Shown: positions 56,671 through 64,000 of the stretch, piece by piece
Layout: each line of letters starts with the position of its first letter
Position numbering within the stretch: position 1 is the first letter of the stretch
Assembly: GCF_030689305.1 (NCBI RefSeq)
Contig: NZ_JAUYVM010000007.1
Span: 248,001-312,000 of the forward strand
Direction of reading: 5' to 3'
From: Vibrio penaeicida
Lineage (GTDB): Bacteria; Pseudomonadota; Gammaproteobacteria; Enterobacterales; Vibrionaceae
DNA: 64,000 nucleotides
Notes under the pieces: model-generated
The model's input: the letters and a program-made list of their open reading frames with translations, nothing else
The model's database searches: none
What the model was told of the DNA's origin: nothing
Translations under genes and position numbers: made by a program

Positions 56671-58505
56671 TGCAAACCGTCTTTTCCCGCAAATTCATGC
56701 CGCGTTTACCTCGCATTGTCCAAGACGATGTGAGGTTTCAGGTGTCTTGCCGAAAGCGCCGCACCAACGCCACCCAAGAAAACATAGAGCGTTTCACTAA
56801 CGACGCGGTGAAACATGGGCTCAAGTGGTCAAAGTACATTGAGGACAAATACCATTTCGTTGATGAGCGTACCAGCGCCCCCGAAAGGCAACGCTTTCAC
56901 AGCAGTGCGCGTGGCACGGTTGAGCTCAATCACAGCGTATTGATGTGTGATGAAGCGTTAGAGCATCTCGCCTCTAACCTCACTGAAATGTTTACCCGAT
57001 TGATTCAAATGCTTGAGATTGAAGAGGGCGAGCAGGGCTATCTCAATGCGCTTAGAGCTGCGTTCGTTGGTATCCGCCAAGACATGCGCCGCGTGTACAT
57101 CAAGCCGCCTGCCATCAAGAAGAAACACGACACGATCGAAGACGCGGAGCGCGAGCTAGAGCGCGCCATTCGTCGCTGTCTGGACATCAATTATCTGGTG
57201 CGAAAGTTCAAATTCTTGCGAACGCAATACATCGAATATTCACAAATTGCTTTGGGGCGCGTGGGCGGGGGCAAAGGTCAGCGCAAATACGTGTCGGCTC
57301 GCTCTTATGCCCGCTGGGAAAAGAAGCAAATCGAAGCAGAGCAATTTGTGAATTCCATGGTGGTATTGAGCGACGACACGGGGCAATCCTTCGACCTTTC
57401 TGAGGTTGTCAAACGCACCACCGCCAACCCTGAAAACCGCCGCATTGAGTTGGTGGTTCGAAGCCGAGGCGACGAAGAGCGCGCCGTTGAAATGGGCTAC
57501 GAGGGGGTGTTTGTGAATTGGACACTGCCGAGTAAGTACCATCGCAATTCGGTGAAGTGGATGGGCTGCACTCCCAAAGAAGCGCACGAAGTGCTAATGG
57601 AAAAGTGGAAGCTGGCACGCGCTTGGTTCAAAAAGAAAAAAATCAATATTCAATGGTTTGGTCTGCGCGTGGCAGAGCCGCACAAGGACGGCACGCCCCA
57701 CGCTCATATGTTTTTGTATGTGCGCCCTGACCAAAAGCAAACCCTCATTGACATCATTGAGGGCATTGCGACTCATGAAGACAAAGACGAGCTAATCATT
57801 GATGGCAAGCTCGATATTACGCCGCGCATCACCATCAAAAATTGCGATCCCTCCCAAGGCACCGCCACGGGCTACATCATCAAATACATTTCCAAGAACA
57901 TTAACGGGGCGCACATGCCCGAAGGGGACGCCAAGCAAAGCGCCATGTCGGCGACGGCATGGGCGCGCATTCACCGCATTAAACAGTTCTCACAATCTGG
58001 CGCGCCATCTGTGGGGCTATGGCGTCAATTGCGCCGCGCTAACCCGCTGGATACAGCGTTTGATGAAGAGCTCGACGCCCTTCGAGACCACGCCGATAAC
58101 TCCCGCTGGAAAGGCTTTTGCGAATTGGGCTTTAAAGCCAAGCTCGCTTACGAAGAAAAATTCAACGATTACGGTGACACGGTGAAACGCGTCATCGGCA
58201 TCAATTGGCTTGGCACCATTATCGAAACGTGCAGCGAGCAATTCAGCCTCGTGAGGAAAAAGGACGTGAAGCGCCGCGCTTTGGCTCTTAAAGAGGGCGG
58301 AGCCCTTCCTTGGAGCACTGAAAATAAGTGTAACCAAGAGGCTGAAAAGCCGATTTCACCATTAGAACAGGCATTAATGGACGCGACCGGATGGAGCGTT
58401 AAAGGCGTGCAATGCCTGATTAAACCCCTCTCTCTTGGGGCAAGTGTCCCCATCGACAAATACACCCGTTTCCAATTGCGAAACGGACGACTGACCACCT
58501 CATAA
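56670..58505 (+). CDS. HUH-superfamily rolling-circle replication initiator (PM2 P12/phage gpA type)
   Basis: This 611-residue protein has the metal-binding HUH motif GTPHAHMFLYV (HAH at about 344-346) and, downstream, TGYIIKYISKN with two tyrosines at about 402 and 406. A YxxxY pair is the hallmark of superfamily I replication proteins (phiX174 A, P2 A, PM2 P12). Such enzymes nick one strand at the origin, stay bound to it through a tyrosine and rejoin it after a round of synthesis. The N-terminal half is helical and basic. PM2 P12 has about 630 residues, close to this length. It is the largest gene of the early operon. Confidence 0.9.
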   Translation: MQTVFSRKFMPRLPRIVQDDVRFQVSCRKRRTNATQENIERFTNDAVKHGLKWSKYIEDKYHFVDERTSAPERQRFHSSARGTVELNHSVLMCDEALEHLASNLTEMFTRLIQMLEIEEGEQGYLNALRAAFVGIRQDMRRVYIKPPAIKKKHDTIEDAERELERAIRRCLDINYLVRKFKFLRTQYIEYSQIALGRVGGGKGQRKYVSARSYARWEKKQIEAEQFVNSMVVLSDDTGQSFDLSEVVKRTTANPENRRIELVVRSRGDEERAVEMGYEGVFVNWTLPSKYHRNSVKWMGCTPKEAHEVLMEKWKLARAWFKKKKINIQWFGLRVAEPHKDGTPHAHMFLYVRPDQKQTLIDIIEGIATHEDKDELIIDGKLDITPRITIKNCDPSQGTATGYIIKYISKNINGAHMPEGDAKQSAMSATAWARIHRIKQFSQSGAPSVGLWRQLRRANPLDTAFDEELDALRDHADNSRWKGFCELGFKAKLAYEEKFNDYGDTVKRVIGINWLGTIIETCSEQFSLVRKKDVKRRALALKEGGALPWSTENKCNQEAEKPISPLEQALMDATGWSVKGVQCLIKPLSLGASVPIDKYTRFQLRNGRLTTS

Positions 58506-58522
58506 CCAGACGGATAACGAAC

Positions 58523-58858
58523 ATGAAAACACTTTCTCTTGCTGAATGTACCCGTGACTTGAATGCCCTTGATGCGGCGGACGCGTTGACCGCGAGCGTA
58601 AAAGGCGAAATCGACCGCTTTCGCGGCATGGACATGAAAGGGCTGATGAAACAAGCCATGCCCATGCTGATGAGCGGCAATCTCTCGCTCGAAGCCTTGG
58701 GGCTGTCACCGACGTTCTTTGAACAGCTTGAACAGTTAGAGCGCATCAACGGCGTGGCGCGCACCAAATTACGCGCCCGCGTCACCGCCGATAAACACGA
58801 ACTGGAAAGCGTTGAAGAGGCGCACATTATCGACGCACAGGAGCACATGAATGCCTAA
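58523..58858 (+). CDS. Hypothetical helical phage protein
   Basis: This 111-residue protein (MKTLSLAECTRDLNALDAAD; MKQAMPMLMSGNLSLEALGL) appears wholly helical with no membrane segment, Cys or recognised motif. It starts 17 bases after the replication gene and overlaps the next gene by 8 bases. It may be a replication accessory or virion protein. Confidence 0.65.
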   Translation: MKTLSLAECTRDLNALDAADALTASVKGEIDRFRGMDMKGLMKQAMPMLMSGNLSLEALGLSPTFFEQLEQLERINGVARTKLRARVTADKHELESVEEAHIIDAQEHMNA

Positions 58859-59366
58859 ATACGACAACCCCGTTCGGGGAAAACTGCGGTGTCCGGTCTG
58901 CCAGTCTGTGGCGACCGCGCACCAATGCGGAGAAGGTCAGCTCATCGCGACCGGAGAGCCGCCCAAAAACAGCCGCAACATTGGTTTGCTTTACTACCGC
59001 TGCCCTGAATGCGGCAACAGTCCAATCAGCAAAAAGGTGAGTGAATACGTGGAAACGCATCGAGTGGACGAATCAACCGACTTGCTGCCGCTGGAAGCCG
59101 CGCCGGAGCAGGTGCGCCAGTTTGACGAGATAACCGAGCCGGATAAACCGAACGTAACCGAACCCGCGGGCGAGCTTGAAGCCAGTCAGGACAAGGCTTT
59201 AAACCGAGAAACCAATGAAAGCGCACCACCGCCTAAGCCCGCCTCATTTCCCGTTAAGCGTGTGTTGGCGGGGCTGGGCGTGTTGATTTTCATGGTGTGG
59301 GCGCTGTGTCAGTTGATGCCCAAAAAAGACAACGCATCACAAGGGGGTGAGCATGAGCCAACCTGA
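58851..59366 (+). CDS. Zinc-ribbon protein with C-terminal membrane segment
   Basis: This 171-residue protein has four Cys in CPVCQS and CPECGNS spaced like a zinc ribbon (about 15-55). An acidic low-complexity linker (about 75-130) leads to a single membrane segment (VLAGLGVLIFMVWALCQLM, about 139-157). The N-terminal ribbon resembles the DNA-binding Ogr/Delta type in Cys spacing, but the membrane anchor is unusual for a transcription factor. Function unknown. Confidence 0.7.
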   Translation: MPKYDNPVRGKLRCPVCQSVATAHQCGEGQLIATGEPPKNSRNIGLLYYRCPECGNSPISKKVSEYVETHRVDESTDLLPLEAAPEQVRQFDEITEPDKPNVTEPAGELEASQDKALNRETNESAPPPKPASFPVKRVLAGLGVLIFMVWALCQLMPKKDNASQGGEHEPT

Positions 59367-59808
59367 TGGCGACTTACTGCCCGCGCAAAGTGATGACGAT
59401 TGGGGCGATTTCTCCGGCGTCATTCGCCAATTAGAGCAAGAAGAGCACGCACCGCAAACCGAAGTCAGCGGGCCAGAAAAGTCCGCGCCAGAGGTAGACA
59501 AAACCGAGGCGGGGGCGGCATTGGCAGAGGCGGCGCTCACGGTGATAGAGCAAGTCACTAGCGTGATAACGGGGCTCGATTTTGAATTTGATGCCAAGGG
59601 GCGCGAATCGGTGGCGACCGCCGTCGGGCCGGTACTCAATAAGCACGATGGTGCCGTATCGGGATTGATGGGGCGTTACCTTGAAGAAGGGACGCTGATT
59701 TTGGCGCTCATTGGTCTGATGTACACCACGCGGTTCAATCTGAAAAAACTCAAAGCTGAACAATCGAAAAAGGAGAAGCATGAAAACGCCCCCGCTCACG
59801 CTGCCTAA
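59353..59808 (+). CDS. Hypothetical phage membrane protein
   Basis: This protein of about 151 residues starts MSQPDGDLLPAQSDDDWG and is acidic in the first half. A likely membrane segment GTLILALIGLMYTTRF lies near the C-terminus, followed by a basic Lys-rich tail. GTG at 59347 is an alternative start. It overlaps both neighbours (14 and 29 bases). It is probably a virion or packaging-complex membrane protein, as it directly precedes the ATPase. Confidence 0.68.
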   Translation: MSQPDGDLLPAQSDDDWGDFSGVIRQLEQEEHAPQTEVSGPEKSAPEVDKTEAGAALAEAALTVIEQVTSVITGLDFEFDAKGRESVATAVGPVLNKHDGAVSGLMGRYLEEGTLILALIGLMYTTRFNLKKLKAEQSKKEKHENAPAHAA

Positions 59809-60541
59809 CCCCATTAACTCCAACCCGTCACACGACGCCGAGCACACCATTTATGTGGCGGGGACAGGCGGCGGGAAAACCTCCGCCGTCAAGCATATGG
59901 GACTGGTGCCGAAAACCGCGCAAGCGGTGTTTTTCGACCCGTACCACAATTACTCAGGGGCAAAGTTTCAAGGGCAAATGTGTCACGGCACCTCATCACG
60001 TGCCGCGTTCATTAAGTCCTTGGTGCTGGCGCGCCGTCGCCGTGGCTCGTTTAAGTTGGCGTATGTCCCCGCTCATGGTGCCACGAACGACGAGCTGGAA
60101 TTTTTCTCGTCGGTGGTGTGGTCGCTGGGCAATGGCAACGCCCCCCAACTGCACGTCGTGATAGAAGAGCTGGCGTCGTGTGTGGAAACCAGCGGCAAAC
60201 TCAAAGGACGGGCGGGCGAGCTGCTGCGCGGCGGTCGTCAATATGGGCTGGTCATTCATACGGTGTTTCAGCGGGGGCAAGAGGTGCCTAAAACCGTCAC
60301 TGAGCAATCAAGTGTGTGGTGGTGCGGCGCGGTCAACACCAAATCAGACGCGCAGTGGCTTGCGGACAAACGCGGGTTAGACGTGAACGTGATTGCGGGG
60401 CTCAAATCCGCCAAGGTCAACAAGAAGGAAATCGGCAAACCGATTGCTGAATACCTGTTGGTGAGAGACGGCATTGGTAACGTCGAACATCGAGCGTTTC
60501 ACTGCGTGACAGGCGCAAAACTGTCATTGAATTATCGTTAA
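59780..60541 (+). CDS. HerA/FtsK-type genome-packaging ATPase (PM2 P9-like)
   Basis: This 253-residue P-loop ATPase has Walker A GTGGGKTSAV at residues 28-37 and Walker B LHVVIEELAS at about 123-132. A Gln/Arg stretch follows (RAGELLRGGRQYGLVIHTV). Small ATPases of this kind (PRD1 P9, PM2 P9) drive DNA into preformed membrane-containing capsids and are a hallmark of double-jelly-roll viruses. Length and position just before the capsid gene agree. It replaces the large terminase of tailed phages. Confidence 0.9.
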   Translation: MKTPPLTLPNPINSNPSHDAEHTIYVAGTGGGKTSAVKHMGLVPKTAQAVFFDPYHNYSGAKFQGQMCHGTSSRAAFIKSLVLARRRRGSFKLAYVPAHGATNDELEFFSSVVWSLGNGNAPQLHVVIEELASCVETSGKLKGRAGELLRGGRQYGLVIHTVFQRGQEVPKTVTEQSSVWWCGAVNTKSDAQWLADKRGLDVNVIAGLKSAKVNKKEIGKPIAEYLLVRDGIGNVEHRAFHCVTGAKLSLNYR

Positions 60542-60554
60542 ATCCCTTCGCTTT

Positions 60555-60586
60555 AACCTATAGGTTACCCGCTTAACCTATAGGTT
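60555..60586. promoter_or_regulatory. Twin perfect palindromes AACCTATAGGTT, 20 bases apart
   Basis: Two identical 12-base perfect palindromes lie at 60555-60566 and 60575-60586, exactly two helical turns apart, between the ATPase stop and the structural genes. They fit paired operator sites for a dimeric regulator of the late genes. Alternatively they can pair with each other (12-base stem, 8-base loop), with a T-run 8 bases further on, forming a terminator after the ATPase gene. Confidence 0.6.
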
Positions 60587-60706
60587 CCTCCGCCTTTTTT
60601 CTGCCGCTTCTTCCTTTTATGGTTTGCCCCTCGAAACCCTGACAGTTAAGGGCTTTCTATGCACACCCTGTTATTTAATCTGCTTATGTCTAAAGGAATA
60701 TCCGCT

Positions 60707-60835
60707 ATGCCGAAACTTTCTAAATCGCAATGGACAACCGTCGGCGTTGCCGTCGTGATGGTGCTTATCCTGATGTGGTCAATGAACAACGTGAACGCCG
60801 TGAAAGACGTCGCTCGTAAAGCCAACATTAAGTAA
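60707..60835 (+). CDS. Small single-span membrane protein
   Basis: This 42-residue protein (MPKLSKSQWTTVGVAVVMVL, then ILMWSMNNVNAVKD, ending KANIK) has one hydrophobic segment at about 12-27 flanked by basic residues. AAAGGAATA precedes the ATG at 60707; an in-frame ATG at 60686 has less support. It ends 9 bases before the capsid gene. Small membrane proteins next to the capsid gene are typical of PM2-like viruses, where they anchor the shell to the inner membrane. That role is inferred. Confidence 0.72.
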   Translation: MPKLSKSQWTTVGVAVVMVLILMWSMNNVNAVKDVARKANIK

Positions 60836-60844
60836 GGGGGCGGT

Positions 60845-61732
60845 ATGAACGCAAACAAAAACAGCGCGGTGATTGGGCAAGTAAAAGGCGCATTTAACCC
60901 TACGCCAAAAGAGCTCGATCCATTTCGCGCTATCCAGTACGGCAAGCACGCAATTCTGGATTTGAAAGACTTAGTGTCGTACGCCTCCATTGAAATCAAA
61001 ACCGATTTGCCTATCGGGCGACTGGGGCGCGTGTCACTTGAGCGCAACGGCTCCGAGCTGATTGGTTGGGACGCAAAGCTGTTCCACGTTCGTGACAAGT
61101 ACCTTGATAAGCCCGTGCAGCAAAAAGGCGTCGGCGGGGCAACGCACACCCGCCTGATTCTGGATTTCTCCGATGAAACCATGCGAACGCTAACGGGCAT
61201 TCGCCGCGGCGAGCTGGTGCATTTGGCCGGTGAACAACTGGTGTTAAAAGTCGCCATTAAGCAAAAGCAAACCAATGACCCCACGTCACCGGAATTCACC
61301 GCCCGCGCTCGTACTCTGCCGTATCAAGCGGTGCGCTTCTTCCAGCAGCGTTTAACTGAGGTCGTGATTGACCACACGTTGGCGGGCGAGCAAAAGCACA
61401 CCTTCCCACTGCAAGGGGGCAACGTGCGGTTGCGCCGTTTGTTCCTTGAAACGGAAAACAACGACATCACCAAGGTGGAAATCCGCCGCGATAACACACC
61501 TATCTATGAAATCAACGTGGACGATTTGAATTTCGACTTGAAGCGTTACCACGACAAGCAGCACACCGACGATTTCGTGATTATGGATTTCATCGCGGGC
61601 GGTTGGGCGGCGGAGCAAGCCTTTATTCCGATTGCCGCCAGCAGTTTGCAACTGGTCATCACCAAGCGCACCGCGGGCAACATCAACCTTCATATGGACT
61701 ATCTGGATATCGAACGCCAAGTGTCCGCATAA
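60845..61732 (+). CDS. Major capsid protein, double-jelly-roll, PM2 P2-like
   Basis: This 295-residue protein is rich in beta strands without membrane segments. Two similar halves are suggested, with YASIEIKTDLPIGRLGRVSL in the first and VIMDFIAGGWAAEQAF and LQLVITKRTAGNINL in the second, as expected for two jelly-rolls. The size fits P2 (269 residues in PM2) and related prophage proteins annotated as P2 type. Strong ribosome site (AGGGGGCGG), position after the packaging ATPase and small membrane protein, and the surrounding genes support the call. Direct sequence likeness to PM2 P2 itself is low, so a structure-based check would be decisive. Confidence 0.78.
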   Translation: MNANKNSAVIGQVKGAFNPTPKELDPFRAIQYGKHAILDLKDLVSYASIEIKTDLPIGRLGRVSLERNGSELIGWDAKLFHVRDKYLDKPVQQKGVGGATHTRLILDFSDETMRTLTGIRRGELVHLAGEQLVLKVAIKQKQTNDPTSPEFTARARTLPYQAVRFFQQRLTEVVIDHTLAGEQKHTFPLQGGNVRLRRLFLETENNDITKVEIRRDNTPIYEINVDDLNFDLKRYHDKQHTDDFVIMDFIAGGWAAEQAFIPIAASSLQLVITKRTAGNINLHMDYLDIERQVSA

Positions 61733-61741
61733 GGGGGCGGT

Positions 61742-62005
61742 ATGGAAGAAAACGAAAGCTTGAGCGAATGGAGCTGGGATTTGTTGAATTTGGCCACCGA
61801 CGCCTATGTGGAGGTGGAAAAAGCCAAAGCGGGGGGCGTGGTGAACCGCGTCACCAACGAAAACAACACCCTGCAAGACCAACTGAAAACGCAAAAAGCG
61901 GTCACCGCTGCGACCAGCGCCAAAAGTGATGAGCAAAAGAAATGGCTCATCTATGGCGGGGTGGGGCTGTTGGTGTTGGTCGTGTTGCTCATCGCCTTGA
62001 AATAA
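61742..62005 (+). CDS. Tail-anchored small membrane protein, virion candidate
   Basis: This 87-residue protein has an acidic N-terminus, a coiled-coil-like middle (VNRVTNENNTLQDQLKTQ) and a C-terminal membrane segment (WLIYGGVGLLVLVVLLIAL). It begins 9 bases after the capsid gene. It is likely an internal-membrane protein of the virion. Confidence 0.7.
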   Translation: MEENESLSEWSWDLLNLATDAYVEVEKAKAGGVVNRVTNENNTLQDQLKTQKAVTAATSAKSDEQKKWLIYGGVGLLVLVVLLIALK

Positions 62006-62014
62006 GGAAAAGAC

Positions 62015-62218
62015 ATGTTACCGATAATTCTAGCGATTGGCGCGGCGGGTGCGGCGTGGGGCGCGACCACCTACACCGCCGAGAGCGTGGCAGAAGCCAG
62101 CGCCACTGATGTGGTGGTCAGTAAGGTGGAAAACCTGACCACGCCCATTTGGCAACGTTACGGGCTCATTCTCGTGGTGGTGCTGCTCTTCATTGCGTGG
62201 CGTCGGGGGTGGGTATGA
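62015..62218 (+). CDS. Small two-span membrane protein, virion candidate
   Basis: This 67-residue protein starts with a hydrophobic Ala/Gly segment (MLPIILAIGAAGAAWGATTY) and ends with a second segment (YGLILVVVLLFIAW) before RRGWV. It is preceded by AAGGAAAAG and overlaps the next start. Its character fits virion membrane proteins of PM2-like phages. Confidence 0.7.
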   Translation: MLPIILAIGAAGAAWGATTYTAESVAEASATDVVVSKVENLTTPIWQRYGLILVVVLLFIAWRRGWV

Positions 62219-62436
62219 TGCCGCCGAAAATGCCGAGCTCTCCGATGCCGAGCTTGCCAGGGCTGGGCAGCTTGGGCATCAAATCGAGTTCATCCGCTTC
62301 TAACGGCCCCTTTTCTGGGGGCGGTGCCAATCTGGGCAAAGTGGTGTTCGATAACAGGCAAGGCGCGGCGAGCACCAACTATTGGTTGATAGGGCTGGCG
62401 GTGCTCGCGCTGTTGCTGCTTATCAAATTCAAATAG
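62215..62436 (+). CDS. Pro/Gly/Ser-rich protein with C-terminal membrane anchor
   Basis: This protein of about 73 residues begins MMPPKMPSSPMPSLPGLG and continues with Ser/Gly-rich sequence and a terminal membrane segment (WLIGLAVLALLLLIKFK). The start may be either of two adjacent ATG codons (62215, 62218). It overlaps the preceding stop (ATGA). Likely a virion membrane component. Confidence 0.68.
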   Translation: MMPPKMPSSPMPSLPGLGSLGIKSSSSASNGPFSGGGANLGKVVFDNRQGAASTNYWLIGLAVLALLLLIKFK

Positions 62437-62445
62437 GGGCAGAGT

Positions 62446-63369
62446 ATGGGACTTTTTGGCGGAGGAAATTCTAGCTCCAGTCAGGTCAATCACACGACCA
62501 CCAACAGCACCAACATCAACAACGTGCTCGACGGCGGCGTGTTTCGGTTTGCTGAACAGGTCACCGACGAGGCGTTTGATTCTATTAACGATTCAACGCG
62601 GGCGTTGCTGGACGCCAATGAATCGACCACAGAGCGGGCGCTCAATTCGGTCGATGACATGGGCGAGCGCGCCTTTGATTTCAGTGAATCGGCGTTGGAC
62701 GCCGTGAGCTTGAACGCCGAACGCGCCGTGGATACAGCAACCGAAGCAATCGAGCGCATTACTGACCTCTCCGAGCAAGCGGGCAGTAATGCCACTCAAT
62801 CAATTGGGGACGCGATCGATTTTGCCAGCAGCAACAGCGAAGAGGCGTTTGATGTGGTGAGCCAAACCGCCGCCACGGCACTGGAAAATGGCAATGAATT
62901 GACCACCACCGCACTGGCAACCAACGAACGTTTGTTAGAACAGGCGTTAAGCGGGCAACAAAGCACGGCGCAAGACGCGTTAGACGCGAACAACAGTCTC
63001 GCAATGGAAGCGCTAAGGCTGAACGCGCAAGGGGCGGAGTTTAACGTTGAAACCAATCAAGCGGTATTAGAGCGCGCGCTCAACAGTACGGATAAGGCGC
63101 TGGATTCGGCGTTGGCGTACGGGGGCAACCTATCACGGGAAGCCATCGACTCGCTGAAAACCCAAAACAACGCCTCGCTCAATTCGTTAAGCCAGTTGCA
63201 AGCGACCAGCGCCAGCAATGAGTTTCGTTTGTTGGAGGGCATCACCAGTCTGGTGAAGTCCAACAACACGGGCGGGCAATCGGACTTAATTGACGCCAAC
63301 AAAGAGACTTACCTTGCCATGGCGGCGGTGGTCTGTCTTTTGGCGATTCTGTTTATGTTTAAGGGGTAA
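62446..63369 (+). CDS. Long helical repeat protein with C-terminal membrane anchor, virion candidate
   Basis: This 307-residue protein has a Gly/Ser/Asn/Thr start (1-30), then about 230 residues of predicted amphipathic helix. Quasi-repeats recur with frequent 11-residue spacing (ERALNSVDDMG, ERAVDTATEAI, ERITDLSEQAG). A final membrane segment is ETYLAMAAVVCLLAILFMF. Eleven-residue periodicity suggests a right-handed or apolipoprotein-like helix that lies along a membrane or forms a tube. It could line the inner membrane or aid DNA delivery in a tailless phage. No family was recognised. Confidence 0.72.
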   Translation: MGLFGGGNSSSSQVNHTTTNSTNINNVLDGGVFRFAEQVTDEAFDSINDSTRALLDANESTTERALNSVDDMGERAFDFSESALDAVSLNAERAVDTATEAIERITDLSEQAGSNATQSIGDAIDFASSNSEEAFDVVSQTAATALENGNELTTTALATNERLLEQALSGQQSTAQDALDANNSLAMEALRLNAQGAEFNVETNQAVLERALNSTDKALDSALAYGGNLSREAIDSLKTQNNASLNSLSQLQATSASNEFRLLEGITSLVKSNNTGGQSDLIDANKETYLAMAAVVCLLAILFMFKG

Positions 63370-63371
63370 TC

Positions 63372-64000
63372 ATGCGTATTGAACGCCATTTAGACGAGCA
63401 TCAACGCGTGACGGTCGACGCGGCGGGTACGTCGTTGTATCTGGAAAAAGGCGAGGCGGTGGAAGTGACAACCGTCCCGACGGGGCGCGTGTACGAACTG
63501 CGCGAGCGTGACCAAATCACGTTGCCTCATGGGGAGAGCTTCACCGCGCTCAATATCACCAACCTTGGCCGGCAAGGGGACGTGTCGTTGGTTCACGTGC
63601 ACGGTATTTACCAACCGTCCATTGATGGTTCAAAGCTGGAAATTGAATCCAGTCTCACGGTGAAAGACGTCCTTGTGGAGTTTTTGGGACGTCAACCTGT
63701 GGCGCTGCCTTCTGACCAGCACGTGAACGCCAGTATCAAGAACTTGCCCGACGTGCAAAAGGTGGAGCTCACCAACCCAACCCCGCCGCCGGACATTCAA
63801 AAGGTCAACGTGGTGGCGCAAAGTCGCGACGATTTAACGCTTGTGCCGTTTGATGCCATGACGCAAAGCGGCACCATCACGGGCAACATTCGCCGTGAAG
63901 AGCTCATCATTCGCGCCGCGGATGCGAATCCCGCCACCATCTGGATTGGGGGCTTTGAAAACAAAGGCTACCCACTGCGGGCGGGCGAAGGGTGGGTATT
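63372..64000 (+). CDS. Beta-rich hypothetical phage structural protein (partial, runs off window)
   Basis: From the ATG at 63372, 3 bases after the preceding stop, the frame is open to the window end (209 residues seen). It starts MRIERHLDEHQRVTVDAAG and reads as short beta strands with a Pro-rich break (NPTPPPDIQKV). There is no signal or membrane segment so far. Position after the membrane-protein block fits a spike or vertex protein, as PM2 spike P1 is near the end of its structural operon. This is inference from position only. Confidence 0.7.
   Translation, partial: MRIERHLDEHQRVTVDAAGTSLYLEKGEAVEVTTVPTGRVYELRERDQITLPHGESFTALNITNLGRQGDVSLVHVHGIYQPSIDGSKLEIESSLTVKDVLVEFLGRQPVALPSDQHVNASIKNLPDVQKVELTNPTPPPDIQKVNVVAQSRDDLTLVPFDAMTQSGTITGNIRREELIIRAADANPATIWIGGFENKGYPLRAGEGWV

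Larger units (their letters stand above)
54360..64000 (+). mobile_element. Element B, corticovirus (PM2)-like tailless prophage (right end outside window)
   Basis: From the dusA junction to the window end lie a lysogeny module (secreted protein, repressor, PrtN-like activator), a HUH replication protein, a packaging ATPase, a P2-like capsid protein and at least five small transmembrane proteins, with no tail, portal, terminase or protease genes. This is the gene content of membrane-containing double-jelly-roll phages such as PM2, whose prophages are known from aquatic bacteria. The replication type (HUH, YxxxY) agrees with PM2 P12. Confidence 0.82.

Noticed and set aside
57240..58850. Minus-strand frames opposite the replication gene
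   Set aside because: High GC makes long antisense frames likely here; the plus-strand gene has HUH and YxxxY motifs and explains the region.

Overview
The window is a stretch of a gamma-proteobacterial chromosome, almost certainly a Vibrio (Vibrionaceae). The core order pabA, argD/astC, astA, astD, a DUF1338 gene, rpsF-priB-rpsR-rplI, dnaB, alr, an outer-membrane beta-barrel gene, yjbQ, pgi, a cheX-like gene, zur and dusA is the usual Vibrio chromosome-1 arrangement as I know it. Protein sequences such as the S6, Zur and DusA N-termini fit this.

Bases 1 to about 31,970 hold a large hybrid NRPS/PKS locus of the yersiniabactin/pyochelin/piscibactin metallophore type. It has two divergent arms around a 1.1 kb control region with two good Fur-box matches and an inverted repeat that could bind the adjacent AraC-type regulator. 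The minus arm encodes a TonB-dependent receptor, a YbtP/YbtQ-like pair of half-ABC transporters, a KS-AT-KR-ACP polyketide synthase, a Cy-A-PCP-oxidase NRPS, and a further NRPS that runs off the left edge. The plus arm encodes an AraC regulator, a PfaD-like flavin enoylreductase fused to a MaoC hydratase, a 2912-residue KS-AT-KR-ACP-Cy-A(MT)-PCP megasynthase, a TubC-Cy-A-PCP NRPS and a type II thioesterase. The assembly logic is thiazoline/thiazole plus polyketide. No salicylate synthase, salicyl-AMP ligase or thiazolinyl-imine reductase is visible, so the product cannot be named and may be unusual.

Bases 32,340 to 49,919 are ordinary core genome: a secreted GH19 chitinase, then the arginine succinyltransferase genes, the S6/PriB/S18/L9 operon, dnaB, alr, pgi and zur.

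From 50,363 to the right edge is a tandem array of integrative elements in dusA. The 5' end of dusA occurs twice (50,363 and 54,294). The repeats match at 73 of 77 bases and all four differences are synonymous. Element A (about 3.9 kb) is decayed. It has a disrupted tyrosine integrase, a truncated S24 repressor, a candidate HEPN-type gene, a lone PemK/MazF-like toxin and a region resembling a replication origin. Element B begins at 54,360 and continues past the window. It is a tailless, membrane-containing, double-jelly-roll prophage related to corticovirus PM2. It carries a self-cleaving CI/PrtR-like repressor with a probable lysogenic-conversion gene, a PrtN-like activator, a HUH rolling-circle replication protein with a YxxxY motif, a HerA/FtsK-type packaging ATPase, a P2-like major capsid protein and a run of small membrane proteins. 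Its right end and integrase were not seen.
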